A stretch of 64,000 bases of DNA from contig NZ_CP090207.1 of NCBI RefSeq assembly GCF_021397715.1, forward strand, positions 3,658,001 to 3,722,000, read 5' to 3'. Within the stretch, counting starts at the first letter, position 1. The number at the start of each line of letters is the position of its first letter. This DNA comes from Pantoea agglomerans (GTDB lineage: Bacteria > Pseudomonadota > Gammaproteobacteria > Enterobacterales > Enterobacteriaceae). Shown piece by piece: positions 18,245 to 27,577 of this stretch. A program made the translations under genes and the position numbers. The notes beneath the pieces were generated by a model. The model searched no databases. It was not told the DNA's origin and saw only the letters and a program-made list of their open reading frames with translations.

Positions 18245-19523
18245 AGTGATCTCTGTTTTTGAATATGACCTGCTAGGGGGTGGGAAAGCGGCTTCAGTTG
18301 GTGCAAAGCTGGTCCCTCAACAGGTCTTTGATTATTTAGAAGAACTTAGCCTAACAAGTATTCAAGGAAGCCAGTTTCTAAAACTCACCTCCCGCTCAGG
18401 TTTTAAATTGCTTCAGGTGCAAAACTACGCGGGGATGCTTTCAACACCTCACGGTTTCCAACTTGAGATACTACCCAAGGTTGGCAAAAACCTCACAGCT
18501 GCGAGTGCGCGAGAAATATTGCTTACGATGCTAAGCCATCTACCAGGGTTTCGACATATTCAAACCCAGCAGGCCATTCTTCAAGCACAGCGCATGCCTT
18601 TGCTCGAGATTTTTATCAGCCAGTTTTTGCAAAGCGTCAGCCAATTGCTTAAACAAGGTTTACGATCAGACTATGTGAGCAAGCAAGGTAATCTGTCTTT
18701 TATGAAGGGCAAGCTGATGCTTTCCGCGCAGTTGCGGCATAACGTGGTGAATCGTCATAAATTTTGTGTCGATTATGATGACTACATGCCGGATTGTTCA
18801 GCCAATCGGCTCTTACACTCCGCGCTAGATAAGCTACTTAGCCTGAAGCTTTCATCTGAGAATCAACGCTGGCTTTACGAACTGCGCTTTGCTTTCGACG
18901 GTATTCCACTGAGTCGGGATATTGAAAGCGATATAAACAGCCTACGCCTCGAGCGTGGTATGGCTCATTACAGCGAGCCAATGGCCTGGGCGCAGTTGAT
19001 CCTGACAGGAATGAGTCCGAGTACCTTGCAAGGAAACACCAATGCAATTTCACTCCTATTCCCTATGGAAGCGCTATTTGAATCCTTTGTTGCACAAACC
19101 CTCCCCTACGAACTTCCTCCTCACCTTAAAGTTAAACCACAGGCTGCCACTTATTCCCTTGTGAAGCATGGGCTTAACGAATGCTTTAAACTTCGCCCAG
19201 ATTTGTTGATTCAATCGCGCCAGCCGGTTCAAACCAAAATGGTGATGGATACAAAATGGAAGCTGGTGAATAGCAGCCAGCAAAAAAAATCACTCTACGG
19301 ACTAGCACAAGCCGACTTCTATCAAATGTTTGCCTACGGCCAAAAATATCTTGATGGAACTGGTGAAATGTACCTGATCTACCCTGCGCACGATGACTTT
19401 AACCAACCGATACAGCGGCACTTTGCTTTTTCAGAAACTTTAAAATTATGGGTTGTGCCATACCAGATAACAGCAAAGCGTGGGGAGAGAATGATGTGGG
19501 CAAGTCCAAAACATAGAAGCTGA
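18237..19523 (+). CDS. mcrC: McrC-type nuclease subunit
   Basis: Endonuclease partner of McrB. The 428 residues have the family N-terminus (ISVFEYDLL) and a C-terminal PD-(D/E)xK nuclease with D322 in LRPDLLI and D338/K340 in VMDTKWK, the expected spacing. The central part includes LEILPKVGKN, typical of McrC. It overlaps mcrB by 8 bases, showing co-translation. Only 150 bases separate it from hsdM, so the two restriction systems are adjacent but probably separate transcription units. Base composition is more AT-rich than the core genes of the window. Confidence 0.9.
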   Translation: MGEVISVFEYDLLGGGKAASVGAKLVPQQVFDYLEELSLTSIQGSQFLKLTSRSGFKLLQVQNYAGMLSTPHGFQLEILPKVGKNLTAASAREILLTMLSHLPGFRHIQTQQAILQAQRMPLLEIFISQFLQSVSQLLKQGLRSDYVSKQGNLSFMKGKLMLSAQLRHNVVNRHKFCVDYDDYMPDCSANRLLHSALDKLLSLKLSSENQRWLYELRFAFDGIPLSRDIESDINSLRLERGMAHYSEPMAWAQLILTGMSPSTLQGNTNAISLLFPMEALFESFVAQTLPYELPPHLKVKPQAATYSLVKHGLNECFKLRPDLLIQSRQPVQTKMVMDTKWKLVNSSQQKKSLYGLAQADFYQMFAYGQKYLDGTGEMYLIYPAHDDFNQPIQRHFAFSETLKLWVVPYQITAKRGERMMWASPKHRS

Positions 19524-19673
19524 AGATGACTTTCCCTAACATGAATTGACACTGCATGCACCTCACTAGCCCAGACTCGAAAGCCTTGCTACTAGCAAGA
19601 AGCTTTTATCAAACGTACAATCAAACCCTAGAGTAGCCTTTTCAAAAAAGAATCGATTTAAACAGGACTTATA

Positions 19674-22265
19674 GTGAATAAACAGCAGCTTGCGGCAAAA
19701 ATCTGGGAATCAGCCAACCAGATGCGTTCTAAAATTGAAGCCAACGAATACAAAGATTACATACTCGGTTTCATCTTCTACAAATACCTAAGCGACCAGC
19801 TGGTGCAGTTTGTCACCAGACAGGGTATGACGCCCGAAGACATCAAAGCCCTCAATGAAGAAGACGCCGACACCGTTAAATACGTGCAAGACAACCTGGG
19901 CTACTTTATAGCCTACGATAATCTGTTTTCTACATGGATTGATCCAACATCCGAATTTGCTGAATCTAACGTGCGTGATGCGCTCTCCGCCTTTAGCCGT
20001 TTGATTTCGCCAACATACAAAAAACTGTTTGAAGGCATTTTTACCACCTTAGAAACAGGTTTAAGCAAACTGGGTGAAAGTGCTGGCAAACGCACCAAAG
20101 CCATCAGCGATCTACTGCACCTGATCAAAAGCATCCCCATGAACAGTAATCAAGGGTATGACGTCCTGGGTTACATTTACGAATACCTGATTGAAAAATT
20201 TGCCGCCAATGCTGGTAAAAAAGCCGGTGAGTTTTACACGCCTCATGAAGTCTCGGTACTCATGTCAAACATCATCGCCCATGAGTTAAAACACAAAGAT
20301 ACTATTAAAATTTACGACCCCACTTCCGGCTCGGGTTCGTTGCTGATCAATATCGGTGAGGCGTTCGAAAAATATGCTAAAAACAAAGACAGCATCACCT
20401 ATTACGCTCAAGAGTTAAAAGCCAACACCTACAACCTAACCCGTATGAACCTCATCATGCGCGGTATTAAGGCCAGCAACATTAAAACCCGTAATGGCGA
20501 CACCCTGGAAGATGATTGGCCGTATTTTGATGAAAGCGATCCTCAAGGCTCATACTACACCCTGCATGTCGATGCAGTGGTGTCCAACCCGCCTTATTCA
20601 CAAAACTGGGACCCAAGCTTTAAAGACAGCGATCCACGCTATTCACGTTTTGGCCTGGCACCTAAAACCAAAGCCGATTTTGCTTTTTTGCTGCACGACC
20701 TCTACCACCTAAAACCCGATGGCATTATGGCTATTGTACTGCCCCATGGTGTCTTGTTCCGTGGCGGTGAAGAAGGTGAAATTCGCAAGCAACTCATTGA
20801 GCAGAATCACATTGATACGGTTATCGGTTTACCGGCCAATATCTTTTTTGGTACCGGCATTCCTACGGTGATTTTGGTACTCAAGCAAAAACGCCAAAAC
20901 ACTGATGTATTGGTGGTCGATGCCTCTAGGCACTTTATGAAAGAAGGCAAAAACAATAAACTTCAAGCCAGTGATATCAAGCGCATTACTGATGCGGTGA
21001 TTAACCGTGAAAGTATCGACAAGTTCTCGCAACTTGTGAGCAAACAAACCCTGCGCGACAACGGCTACAACCTAAATCTACCGCGCTATGTGGATTCTTC
21101 TGCAGCGGCGCAAAGCTGGGATTTACACGCCACCATGCTCGGCGGCATTCCCAACAGCGAAATTGCCGGGCTACACCTTTTTTGGCAAGCTTTCCCGCTA
21201 TTGCGCGGTACTCTGTTTACGCCAAAATCCCCCGCTTACAGTGAGCTGGCCATTGACAAACAAGACGTCAACGCCAGCATCAGTGAGCACCCGCAAGTAT
21301 CAGCGTTTATCAGCGCCTACAGCCAGGCCTTCAATGGCTTTGATGAACAGCTAAACACCCAGTTAATACAAAACTGGCAAAACGTACAGCGTAACCAACA
21401 AGAAACGGTATTAACTACCGAGCTATTTGCTCGCCTAGCCCCGATTGCCTTAATCGACAAATACCAGGCTTACCAATTTCTAAACAACCAATGGCAAATC
21501 ATCAGCGCCGATTTAGAAATGATGCAAACCGAAGGCTTTGCCGCCACCAGACAAGTTGACCCTAATATCGTAATCAAGAAGAAAGACGGTAAAGACACCG
21601 AAGTACAAGACGGCTGGAAAGGCCACATACTGCCCTTTGATTTAGTGCAACAAACTTACTTAAGTGATGACTTACAGGCTCTGGCAGTTAAAGAAACTCG
21701 CTTGGCGGAAATCGCCAGCACGCTTGAAGAAATTTTAGAATCCCTGACTGAAGAAGAAAAAGAACAAGATACGGTAAAAGAGAGCAAAGACGGCTTTGCC
21801 AATACCGAGTTAAGCAAAGCCGCTAAGGCCTTCATGAAAGAACAAAAAGACAGCAAAGTTAAATTGGCAGAAGAAAGCTATGAAGCCAAAATCATTCGTG
21901 CAAACAAATTAATCGACGAAGAAAAATCCCTGAAAAAAACGGTCAAAGATGCCGTCACTGCCCTGCACTTAAAAACCAAAAAAACTATCGAAGCCTTAAA
22001 CACTGAACAAGTGAATAATCTGCTGCATCTTAAATGGATTGCGCCATTAAGCACCGAACTCGCAGCCATGCCAACCGCCGTGATTAGCCAGCTTACCAGC
22101 CAGATACAAGCCCTTGCTGATAAATATGCCGTCACCTATTCGCAAGTGGCAAATGAGATAAAAACCACAGAGCAAGAACTGGCGGATATTATGGGCGAGC
22201 TCACAGGTAATGAGTTTGATATGCAGGGCTTGACTGAACTCACCAGCTTACTAAAGGGCGAATAA
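19674..22265 (+). CDS. hsdM: HsdM, type I restriction-modification N6-adenine methyltransferase
   Basis: Methyltransferase subunit of a type I system. The N-terminal helical domain starts QQLAAKIWESANQMRSK; the catalytic domain has the AdoMet motif DPTSGSGS (215-222) and NPPY (305-308), the adenine-methylase signature. The start is a GTG. At 863 residues it is far longer than the roughly 500 residues of classical HsdM. The extra C-terminal 380 residues are rich in Glu, Lys and Ala, with likely coiled coils around 650-780. It is followed one base later by hsdS. Lysine codons are mostly AAA, and the whole hsd block is AT-richer than the flanking core genes, suggesting transfer. Confidence 0.94.
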   Translation: MNKQQLAAKIWESANQMRSKIEANEYKDYILGFIFYKYLSDQLVQFVTRQGMTPEDIKALNEEDADTVKYVQDNLGYFIAYDNLFSTWIDPTSEFAESNVRDALSAFSRLISPTYKKLFEGIFTTLETGLSKLGESAGKRTKAISDLLHLIKSIPMNSNQGYDVLGYIYEYLIEKFAANAGKKAGEFYTPHEVSVLMSNIIAHELKHKDTIKIYDPTSGSGSLLINIGEAFEKYAKNKDSITYYAQELKANTYNLTRMNLIMRGIKASNIKTRNGDTLEDDWPYFDESDPQGSYYTLHVDAVVSNPPYSQNWDPSFKDSDPRYSRFGLAPKTKADFAFLLHDLYHLKPDGIMAIVLPHGVLFRGGEEGEIRKQLIEQNHIDTVIGLPANIFFGTGIPTVILVLKQKRQNTDVLVVDASRHFMKEGKNNKLQASDIKRITDAVINRESIDKFSQLVSKQTLRDNGYNLNLPRYVDSSAAAQSWDLHATMLGGIPNSEIAGLHLFWQAFPLLRGTLFTPKSPAYSELAIDKQDVNASISEHPQVSAFISAYSQAFNGFDEQLNTQLIQNWQNVQRNQQETVLTTELFARLAPIALIDKYQAYQFLNNQWQIISADLEMMQTEGFAATRQVDPNIVIKKKDGKDTEVQDGWKGHILPFDLVQQTYLSDDLQALAVKETRLAEIASTLEEILESLTEEEKEQDTVKESKDGFANTELSKAAKAFMKEQKDSKVKLAEESYEAKIIRANKLIDEEKSLKKTVKDAVTALHLKTKKTIEALNTEQVNNLLHLKWIAPLSTELAAMPTAVISQLTSQIQALADKYAVTYSQVANEIKTTEQELADIMGELTGNEFDMQGLTELTSLLKGE

Positions 22266-22266
22266 G

Positions 22267-23493
22267 ATGAGTGTGAATAGCAATACTCCAGAGATTCGCT
22301 TTGAAGTGTTTAGCGGGGAATGGGAGGAGAAGGTATTAGGTGAATTAGCTGAAATTGTTCGTGGCGCCAGTCCTCGCCCGATTGAAGATCCTAAATGGTT
22401 CGATAGTCAATCAAGTGTTGGTTGGTTACGTATTAGAGATGTGACCGAGCAAGATGGCAGGATTCATTATTTAGAGCAGAGAATTTCAAAACTTGGCCAA
22501 GAAAAAACTCGTGTATTACATGAGAAACATCTGCTGTTAAGCATAGCAGCGAGTGTTGGTAAACCTGTAGTTAACTATGTTGAAACAGGAGTTCACGATG
22601 GTTTCTTAATATTCAAAAAACCACTTTTTGAACTTGAGTTTATGTATCAATGGTTAAAATCCTTTGAAGCAAAGTGGCAACAATTTGGCCAGCCCGGAAG
22701 CCAGGTTAACCTTAATTCCGATATTGTTAAAAGTCAGGTCGTAGCAATTCCTACAAATGAAGAACAAACCGCCATCGGCAACTACTTCCAGAAACTCGAC
22801 TCGCTTATCAACCAACACCAACAAAAGCATGATAAACTCAGCAACTTCAAAAAAGCCATGCTGGAAAAAATGTTCCCCAAACAAGGCGAAACTATACCAG
22901 AAATCCGCTTTAAGGGGTTTAGTGAGAAGTGGGAGGAGAAAGGGCTAGGTACTGATGTCGCTGAAATTATAGGGGGCGGTACACCCAGCACGTCAATTTC
23001 TGAATTTTGGGACGGTGATATTGATTGGTATTCACCTACTGAAATTGGAAACAATGTATATGCTGGAGGTAGTCAGAAAAAAATTACCGCTCTAGGTCTG
23101 AAAAGTTCTTCTGCAAAGATACTTCCCGCTGGTAATACGATTCTCTTTACTAGTAGAGCAGGCATAGGCGACATGGCAATTCTTGCTAAACCTGGTGCAA
23201 CTAATCAAGGTTTTCAATCATTTATTGTTAAAGAAGGATTTTCACCCTATTTCATCTATTCAGCCGGCAAACAAATCAAAGAGTTTGCGCTTAAACATGC
23301 ATCTGGCTCCACTTTTTTAGAAATTTCAGGTAAGCAACTTGGGCGCATGAAAATTCTTATGCCTAGCTTAGAGGAACAAACTGCCATCGGTAGCTTTTTC
23401 CAGAAACTCGACAACCTGATCAACCAGCACCAACAACAAATCGCCAAACTTAACAATATCAAGCAGGCCTGCTTAAGTAAAATGTTTGTCTAA
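22267..23493 (+). CDS. hsdS: HsdS, type I specificity subunit
   Basis: DNA-recognition subunit with two target recognition domains in 408 residues. Each half opens with a repeat (PEIRFEVFSGEWEEKVLG near residue 8; PEIRFKGFSEKWEEKGLG near 210) and closes with another (EEQTAIGNYFQKLDSLINQHQQ near 165; EEQTAIGSFFQKLDNLINQHQQ near 370) that forms the conserved coiled-coil spacer. The two recognition domains themselves differ, so the site should be bipartite and asymmetric. It lies one base after hsdM and 14 bases before hsdR. The repeats are direct, so they favour domain exchange or duplication rather than inversion. Confidence 0.94.
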   Translation: MSVNSNTPEIRFEVFSGEWEEKVLGELAEIVRGASPRPIEDPKWFDSQSSVGWLRIRDVTEQDGRIHYLEQRISKLGQEKTRVLHEKHLLLSIAASVGKPVVNYVETGVHDGFLIFKKPLFELEFMYQWLKSFEAKWQQFGQPGSQVNLNSDIVKSQVVAIPTNEEQTAIGNYFQKLDSLINQHQQKHDKLSNFKKAMLEKMFPKQGETIPEIRFKGFSEKWEEKGLGTDVAEIIGGGTPSTSISEFWDGDIDWYSPTEIGNNVYAGGSQKKITALGLKSSSAKILPAGNTILFTSRAGIGDMAILAKPGATNQGFQSFIVKEGFSPYFIYSAGKQIKEFALKHASGSTFLEISGKQLGRMKILMPSLEEQTAIGSFFQKLDNLINQHQQQIAKLNNIKQACLSKMFV

Positions 23494-23507
23494 CAGGGAG
23501 CGCCATC

Positions 23508-26500
23508 ATGATTACCTTTAAAACCGAAGCGAAATTTGAGCAGGCCTTTATTGAAGTACTGACCCATAAAGGCTGGGAAACAGAGATACTCAAAAACAAA
23601 ACCGAAGCGGATTTACTGCAAAACTGGGCAAACATTTTGTTTGAAAACAATCGCCAGCGGGATCGTTTAAACGATGTCCCGCTTACCGCGACTGAAATGC
23701 AGCAAATTATTGAGCAAATCAAAGAGCTTAAAACCCCGCTCAAACTCAACGGTTTAATTAACGGTAAAACCGTGGCGATTAAGCGCGATAACCCAGCCGA
23801 TACCTTGCATATAGGCAAAGAAGTCAGCTTAAAAATATATGATCGCCAGGAAATTGCCGCTGGCCAAAGCCGTTACCAAATAGTGCAGCAGCCTAAATTT
23901 GAACGCAGTAGCCCTTTGCGTAACGACAGACGCGGTGATGTGCTGCTACTGATTAACGGTATGCCGGTGATCCATGTAGAGCTAAAGCGCAGCGGCATTC
24001 CGGTTAGCCAGGCAGTGAACCAAATTGAGAAGTACAGCAAAGAGGGTGTATTTAGCGGCTTACTTTCGCTTATCCAGGTCTATGTGGCAATGGAACCTAA
24101 TGAGACAAAATACTTTGCCAATCCTGGGCTCGACGGCAAGTTTAACCCCGACTATCAATTTAACTGGGCCGATTTTAATAACGAACCCATGAACCACTGG
24201 AAAGACATCGCCTCTACCTTGCTTTCCATCCCTATGGCGCACCAGTTGATTGGCTTTTATACCGTCGCCGACGATACCGACGGCGTGCTTAAGGTAATGC
24301 GAAGTTATCAGTATTACGCTGCTAATGCGATATCTGACAAAGTGGCCAAAACCAACTGGCAACAACTGGGTAGCGCGGCCAATAATCCCGATCGCCTCGG
24401 GGGTTACGTATGGCATACCACAGGTTCGGGTAAAACCATGACCAGCTTTAAATCGGCGCAGTTGATTGCACAATCCAAAGATGCCGATAAAGTGATTTTT
24501 TTAATGGACAGGATTGAGCTGGGCACCCAGTCGCTCGCGGAATACCGCAACTTTGCTGGCGATGGCGAAGACGTTCAAGCCACTGAAAATACTCACGTAC
24601 TGATTACCAAATTAAAAAGCACTGCCCCCGCCGATACCTTAATTGTTAGCTCTATTCAAAAGATGAGTAATATTTTTGAAGCGGTAGACGATGAAGGCGC
24701 GGCCACGAACTCTGCGGATATTGAAAAAATTCGCGCTAAGCGTTTGGTGTTTATTGTCGATGAGGCGCACCGTTCTACCTTTGGCGGCATGCTGATTATT
24801 ATTAAATGTACCTTTCCGCGCGCCTTGTTTTTTGGCTTTACTGGTACACCAATTCAAGAAGACAACGAAAAAAACGGCAATACCACCAGTACCGTATTTG
24901 GCAACGAGCTACACCGCTATAGCATCGCCGATGGCATACGCGATGGCAACGTGCTGGGCTTCGACCCTTACAAAGTTCCAACTTTTAGAGACAGTGATCT
25001 AAGACAAGCGGTAGCGTTAGAGCAAGCCAAAGCCAACACGGTGATGGAGGCCATGGATAACCCAGCCAAAAAGAAAAAATTTAACCACTTTATGAAAGAT
25101 GTACCTATGGCTGGCCATAAAGACGCCACAGGCAAGTACCACAAAGGCATTGAAGACTATGTTCCTAAAAGCCAATATTTAAGCGAAGCTCACCAAGCCA
25201 AAGTGGTGGAAGATATTCTGCATAAATGGGATGTGCTCAGCCAAGGCAATAAATTTCACGCCATTTTGGCCACTAACAGCATTGCTGAAGCCATTGATTA
25301 TTATCGTCGTTTAAAAGCCGCCAAACCTGAACTTAAAGTTTCAGCCCTGTTTGACCCGAACATTGATAATGACGGTAGTGGCGACCGTGACCCCACCTTT
25401 AAAGGCGATGGTCTGGAAGAAATTATGGCCGACTATAACGCGCGTTACGGTCAAGATTTTGATTTTGCCCGCCATGCGGCCTTCAAAAAAGATTTGGCGG
25501 CACGCCTTGCCCATAAAAAGCCCTACGAGCGCATTCATACCGAGCCTTCGAAGCAATTAGATTTATTGATTGTTGTAGATCAAATGCTCACTGGCTTTGA
25601 CTCTAAATGGCTTAACACTTTGTATTTAGACAAAGTGATTAGATACCAAAACATTATTCAAGCGTTCTCACGCACCAATCGTTTATTTGGCCCCGACAAA
25701 CCCCACGGCATCATCCGTTATTACCGCTATCCGCACACCATGGAGAAGCACATTATCGATGCGGTAAAACTGTATTCCGGCGACAGACCTATTGGCTTAT
25801 TTGTTGATAGGTTAGAAAGCAATCTTAAAGCCATGAATGAATTAGTGACTGACATTACAGAGCTGTTTATCAATGCCGGTGTTGATAATTTTGAAAAGCT
25901 GCCAGACGATATAGAAGCCTGTGCCCAATTTGCCAAATTATTTAATACCTTTAGCCAGCACCTGGAAGCGGCTAAAGTACAAGGTCTGCATTGGGAACAG
26001 TCAGCCTATTTCTTTACTGAAAATGATGTAGAACACGAGGTAACGCTGGCCATAGACGAACAAACTTATCTGAGCCTGGTCCTGCGTTACAAAGAGTTGG
26101 CAGGCAAAAGTGATGGTGGTGGCGAAGGTGGCGACAATGTGCCTTTTGATATCAATGGTTATTTAACTGAAGTAGATACTGGCAAAATCGATGCCGACTA
26201 TATGAACAGCCGCTTTGATAAATTTTTAAAAGAGCTGAACATACACCAGGACTCTGCGAGCATTGAAACCACATTAAATGAGCTGCACAAGTCGTTTGCA
26301 TCGCTCACCCAAAACGAACAAAAGTACGCAAAACTCTTCTTGCACGACTTGCAGCGCGGCGATGCGCAGTTAATTGAAGGCCATACTTTCAGAGACTACA
26401 TCAACACCTACAAAGATAACGCTGAAAATGCGCAATTAAACGCAGTTGTTAATGCTCTTGGTTTAGAGAAAGGACTACTCATCGCATTAATGGCTGATAG

Positions 26501-26717
26501 TGTTAATGATAAGAATCTCAACGAGTTTGGTCGCTTTGACGCATTAAAAGATTCCGTAGACAAAGCGAAAGCCAAAGTCTATTTTGAAAAGCAAGATGGC
26601 GTAACCTTACCTCTGTTTAAGCTAAATATTCGCATTGATCAGTTTTTAAAGCAGTTTATCTTTGCGCGAACGAATGATTTCTTAAGTGGCAAAGATGTTG
26701 TTGATGTCGTGACGTGA
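23508..26717 (+). CDS. hsdR: HsdR, type I restriction endonuclease subunit
   Basis: Motor and nuclease subunit of the type I complex, 1069 residues. The N-terminal nuclease domain has the PD-(D/E)xK triad D144, E158 and K160 (GDVLLL, HVELK). The SF2 helicase core follows with Walker A TTGSGKT (304-310), the DEAH box IVDEAH (416-421) and motif III FGFTGTP. The C-terminal part beyond about 870 is the HsdM-binding helical region. A GAGC-containing site precedes the ATG. The coding sequence runs into a CGTGA pentamer repeat, and its TGA stop is provided by the second repeat unit. Confidence 0.94.
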   Translation: MITFKTEAKFEQAFIEVLTHKGWETEILKNKTEADLLQNWANILFENNRQRDRLNDVPLTATEMQQIIEQIKELKTPLKLNGLINGKTVAIKRDNPADTLHIGKEVSLKIYDRQEIAAGQSRYQIVQQPKFERSSPLRNDRRGDVLLLINGMPVIHVELKRSGIPVSQAVNQIEKYSKEGVFSGLLSLIQVYVAMEPNETKYFANPGLDGKFNPDYQFNWADFNNEPMNHWKDIASTLLSIPMAHQLIGFYTVADDTDGVLKVMRSYQYYAANAISDKVAKTNWQQLGSAANNPDRLGGYVWHTTGSGKTMTSFKSAQLIAQSKDADKVIFLMDRIELGTQSLAEYRNFAGDGEDVQATENTHVLITKLKSTAPADTLIVSSIQKMSNIFEAVDDEGAATNSADIEKIRAKRLVFIVDEAHRSTFGGMLIIIKCTFPRALFFGFTGTPIQEDNEKNGNTTSTVFGNELHRYSIADGIRDGNVLGFDPYKVPTFRDSDLRQAVALEQAKANTVMEAMDNPAKKKKFNHFMKDVPMAGHKDATGKYHKGIEDYVPKSQYLSEAHQAKVVEDILHKWDVLSQGNKFHAILATNSIAEAIDYYRRLKAAKPELKVSALFDPNIDNDGSGDRDPTFKGDGLEEIMADYNARYGQDFDFARHAAFKKDLAARLAHKKPYERIHTEPSKQLDLLIVVDQMLTGFDSKWLNTLYLDKVIRYQNIIQAFSRTNRLFGPDKPHGIIRYYRYPHTMEKHIIDAVKLYSGDRPIGLFVDRLESNLKAMNELVTDITELFINAGVDNFEKLPDDIEACAQFAKLFNTFSQHLEAAKVQGLHWEQSAYFFTENDVEHEVTLAIDEQTYLSLVLRYKELAGKSDGGGEGGDNVPFDINGYLTEVDTGKIDADYMNSRFDKFLKELNIHQDSASIETTLNELHKSFASLTQNEQKYAKLFLHDLQRGDAQLIEGHTFRDYINTYKDNAENAQLNAVVNALGLEKGLLIALMADSVNDKNLNEFGRFDALKDSVDKAKAKVYFEKQDGVTLPLFKLNIRIDQFLKQFIFARTNDFLSGKDVVDVVT

Positions 26718-26742
26718 CGTGACGTGACGTGACGTGACGTGA
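26708..26742. repeat. CGTGA pentamer tandem repeat (7 units) over the hsdR stop
   Basis: Seven perfect CGTGA units, followed by CGTGG. The hsdR stop codon (26715-26717) lies in the second unit. Because the reading frame enters the tract at a fixed phase, copy-number change does not alter the protein. Confidence 0.9.
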
Positions 26743-26760
26743 CGTGGCGGATGTTCCTCC

Positions 26761-26804
26761 CTCAGCATAATTCATGCCACACTTATGCTGAGTGTTCTTT
26801 TCTT
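26761..26804 (+). terminator. Terminator of the hsd operon
   Basis: The perfect 10-bp arms CTCAGCATAA (26761-26770) and TTATGCTGAG (26783-26792) are followed by a T-rich tract (TGTTCTTTTCTT). Confidence 0.7.
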
Positions 26805-26894
26805 AAAGGTACTGCATCATAAACTCGATAAAAGTTAATGACCCCGTTATGCGGGATATTTACAACTGTCTGGGCTAAGTTGTGTGTCTGAAAA

Positions 26895-27534
26895 TAGTAA
26901 ATTAGTAAATTAGTAAATTAGTAAATTAGCAAATTAGCAAATTAGCAAATTAGCAAATTAGCAAATTAGTAAATTAGTAAATTATTAAATTATTAAATTA
27001 GTAAATTAGTAAATTAGTAAATTAGTAAATTAGTAAATTAGTAAATTAGTAAATCAGTAAATTAGTAAATTAGTAAATTAGTAAATCAGTAAATCAGTAA
27101 ATCAGTAAATCAGTAAATCAGTAAATCAGTAAATCAGTAAATCAGTAAATCAGTAAATCAGTAAATCAGTAAATCAGTAAATCAGTAAATCAGTAAATCA
27201 GTAAATCAGTAAATCAGTAAATCAGTAAATCAGTAAATCAGTAAATCAGTAAATCAGTAAATCAGTAAATCAGTAAATCAGTAAATCAGTAAATCAGTAA
27301 ATCAGTAAATCAGTAAATCAGTAAATCAGTAAATCAGTAAATCAGTAAATCAGTAAATCAGTAAATCAGTAAATCAGTAAATCAGTAAATCAGTAAATCA
27401 GTAAATCAGTAAATCAGTAAATCAGTAAATCAGTAAATCAGTAAATCAGTAAATCAGTAAATCAGTAAATTAGTAAATTAGTAAATTAGTAAATCAGTAA
27501 ATTAGTAAATTAGTAAATTAGTAAATTAGTAAAA
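26895..27534. repeat. 80-unit octamer tandem array (CAGTAAAT/TAGTAAAT)
   Basis: Eighty contiguous 8-base units without any insertion or deletion over 640 bases. In order: 4 TAGTAAAT, 5 TAGCAAAT, 2 TAGTAAAT, 2 TATTAAAT, 7 TAGTAAAT, 1 CAGTAAAT, 3 TAGTAAAT, 48 identical CAGTAAAT (27087-27470), 3 TAGTAAAT, 1 CAGTAAAT, 3 TAGTAAAT and a terminal TAGTAAAA. All six frames contain stops, so it is non-coding. There are no unique spacers, so it is not a CRISPR array. The homogeneous core with diverged edges suggests recent expansion by slippage. It lies between the type I operon terminator and the integrase relic. Confidence 0.95.
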
Positions 27535-27577
27535 AATAATGCATGTCCAATGCATTTCTTATAGAAAATCTTTTTAA

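Noticed and set aside
26708-26742. Phase variation of HsdR by pentamer slippage
   Set aside because: The reading frame enters the tract at a fixed phase and meets TGA in the second unit, so changing the copy number leaves the protein unchanged.
26895-27534. CRISPR array
   Set aside because: Units are 8 bases long, contiguous and without spacers; no cas genes are nearby.
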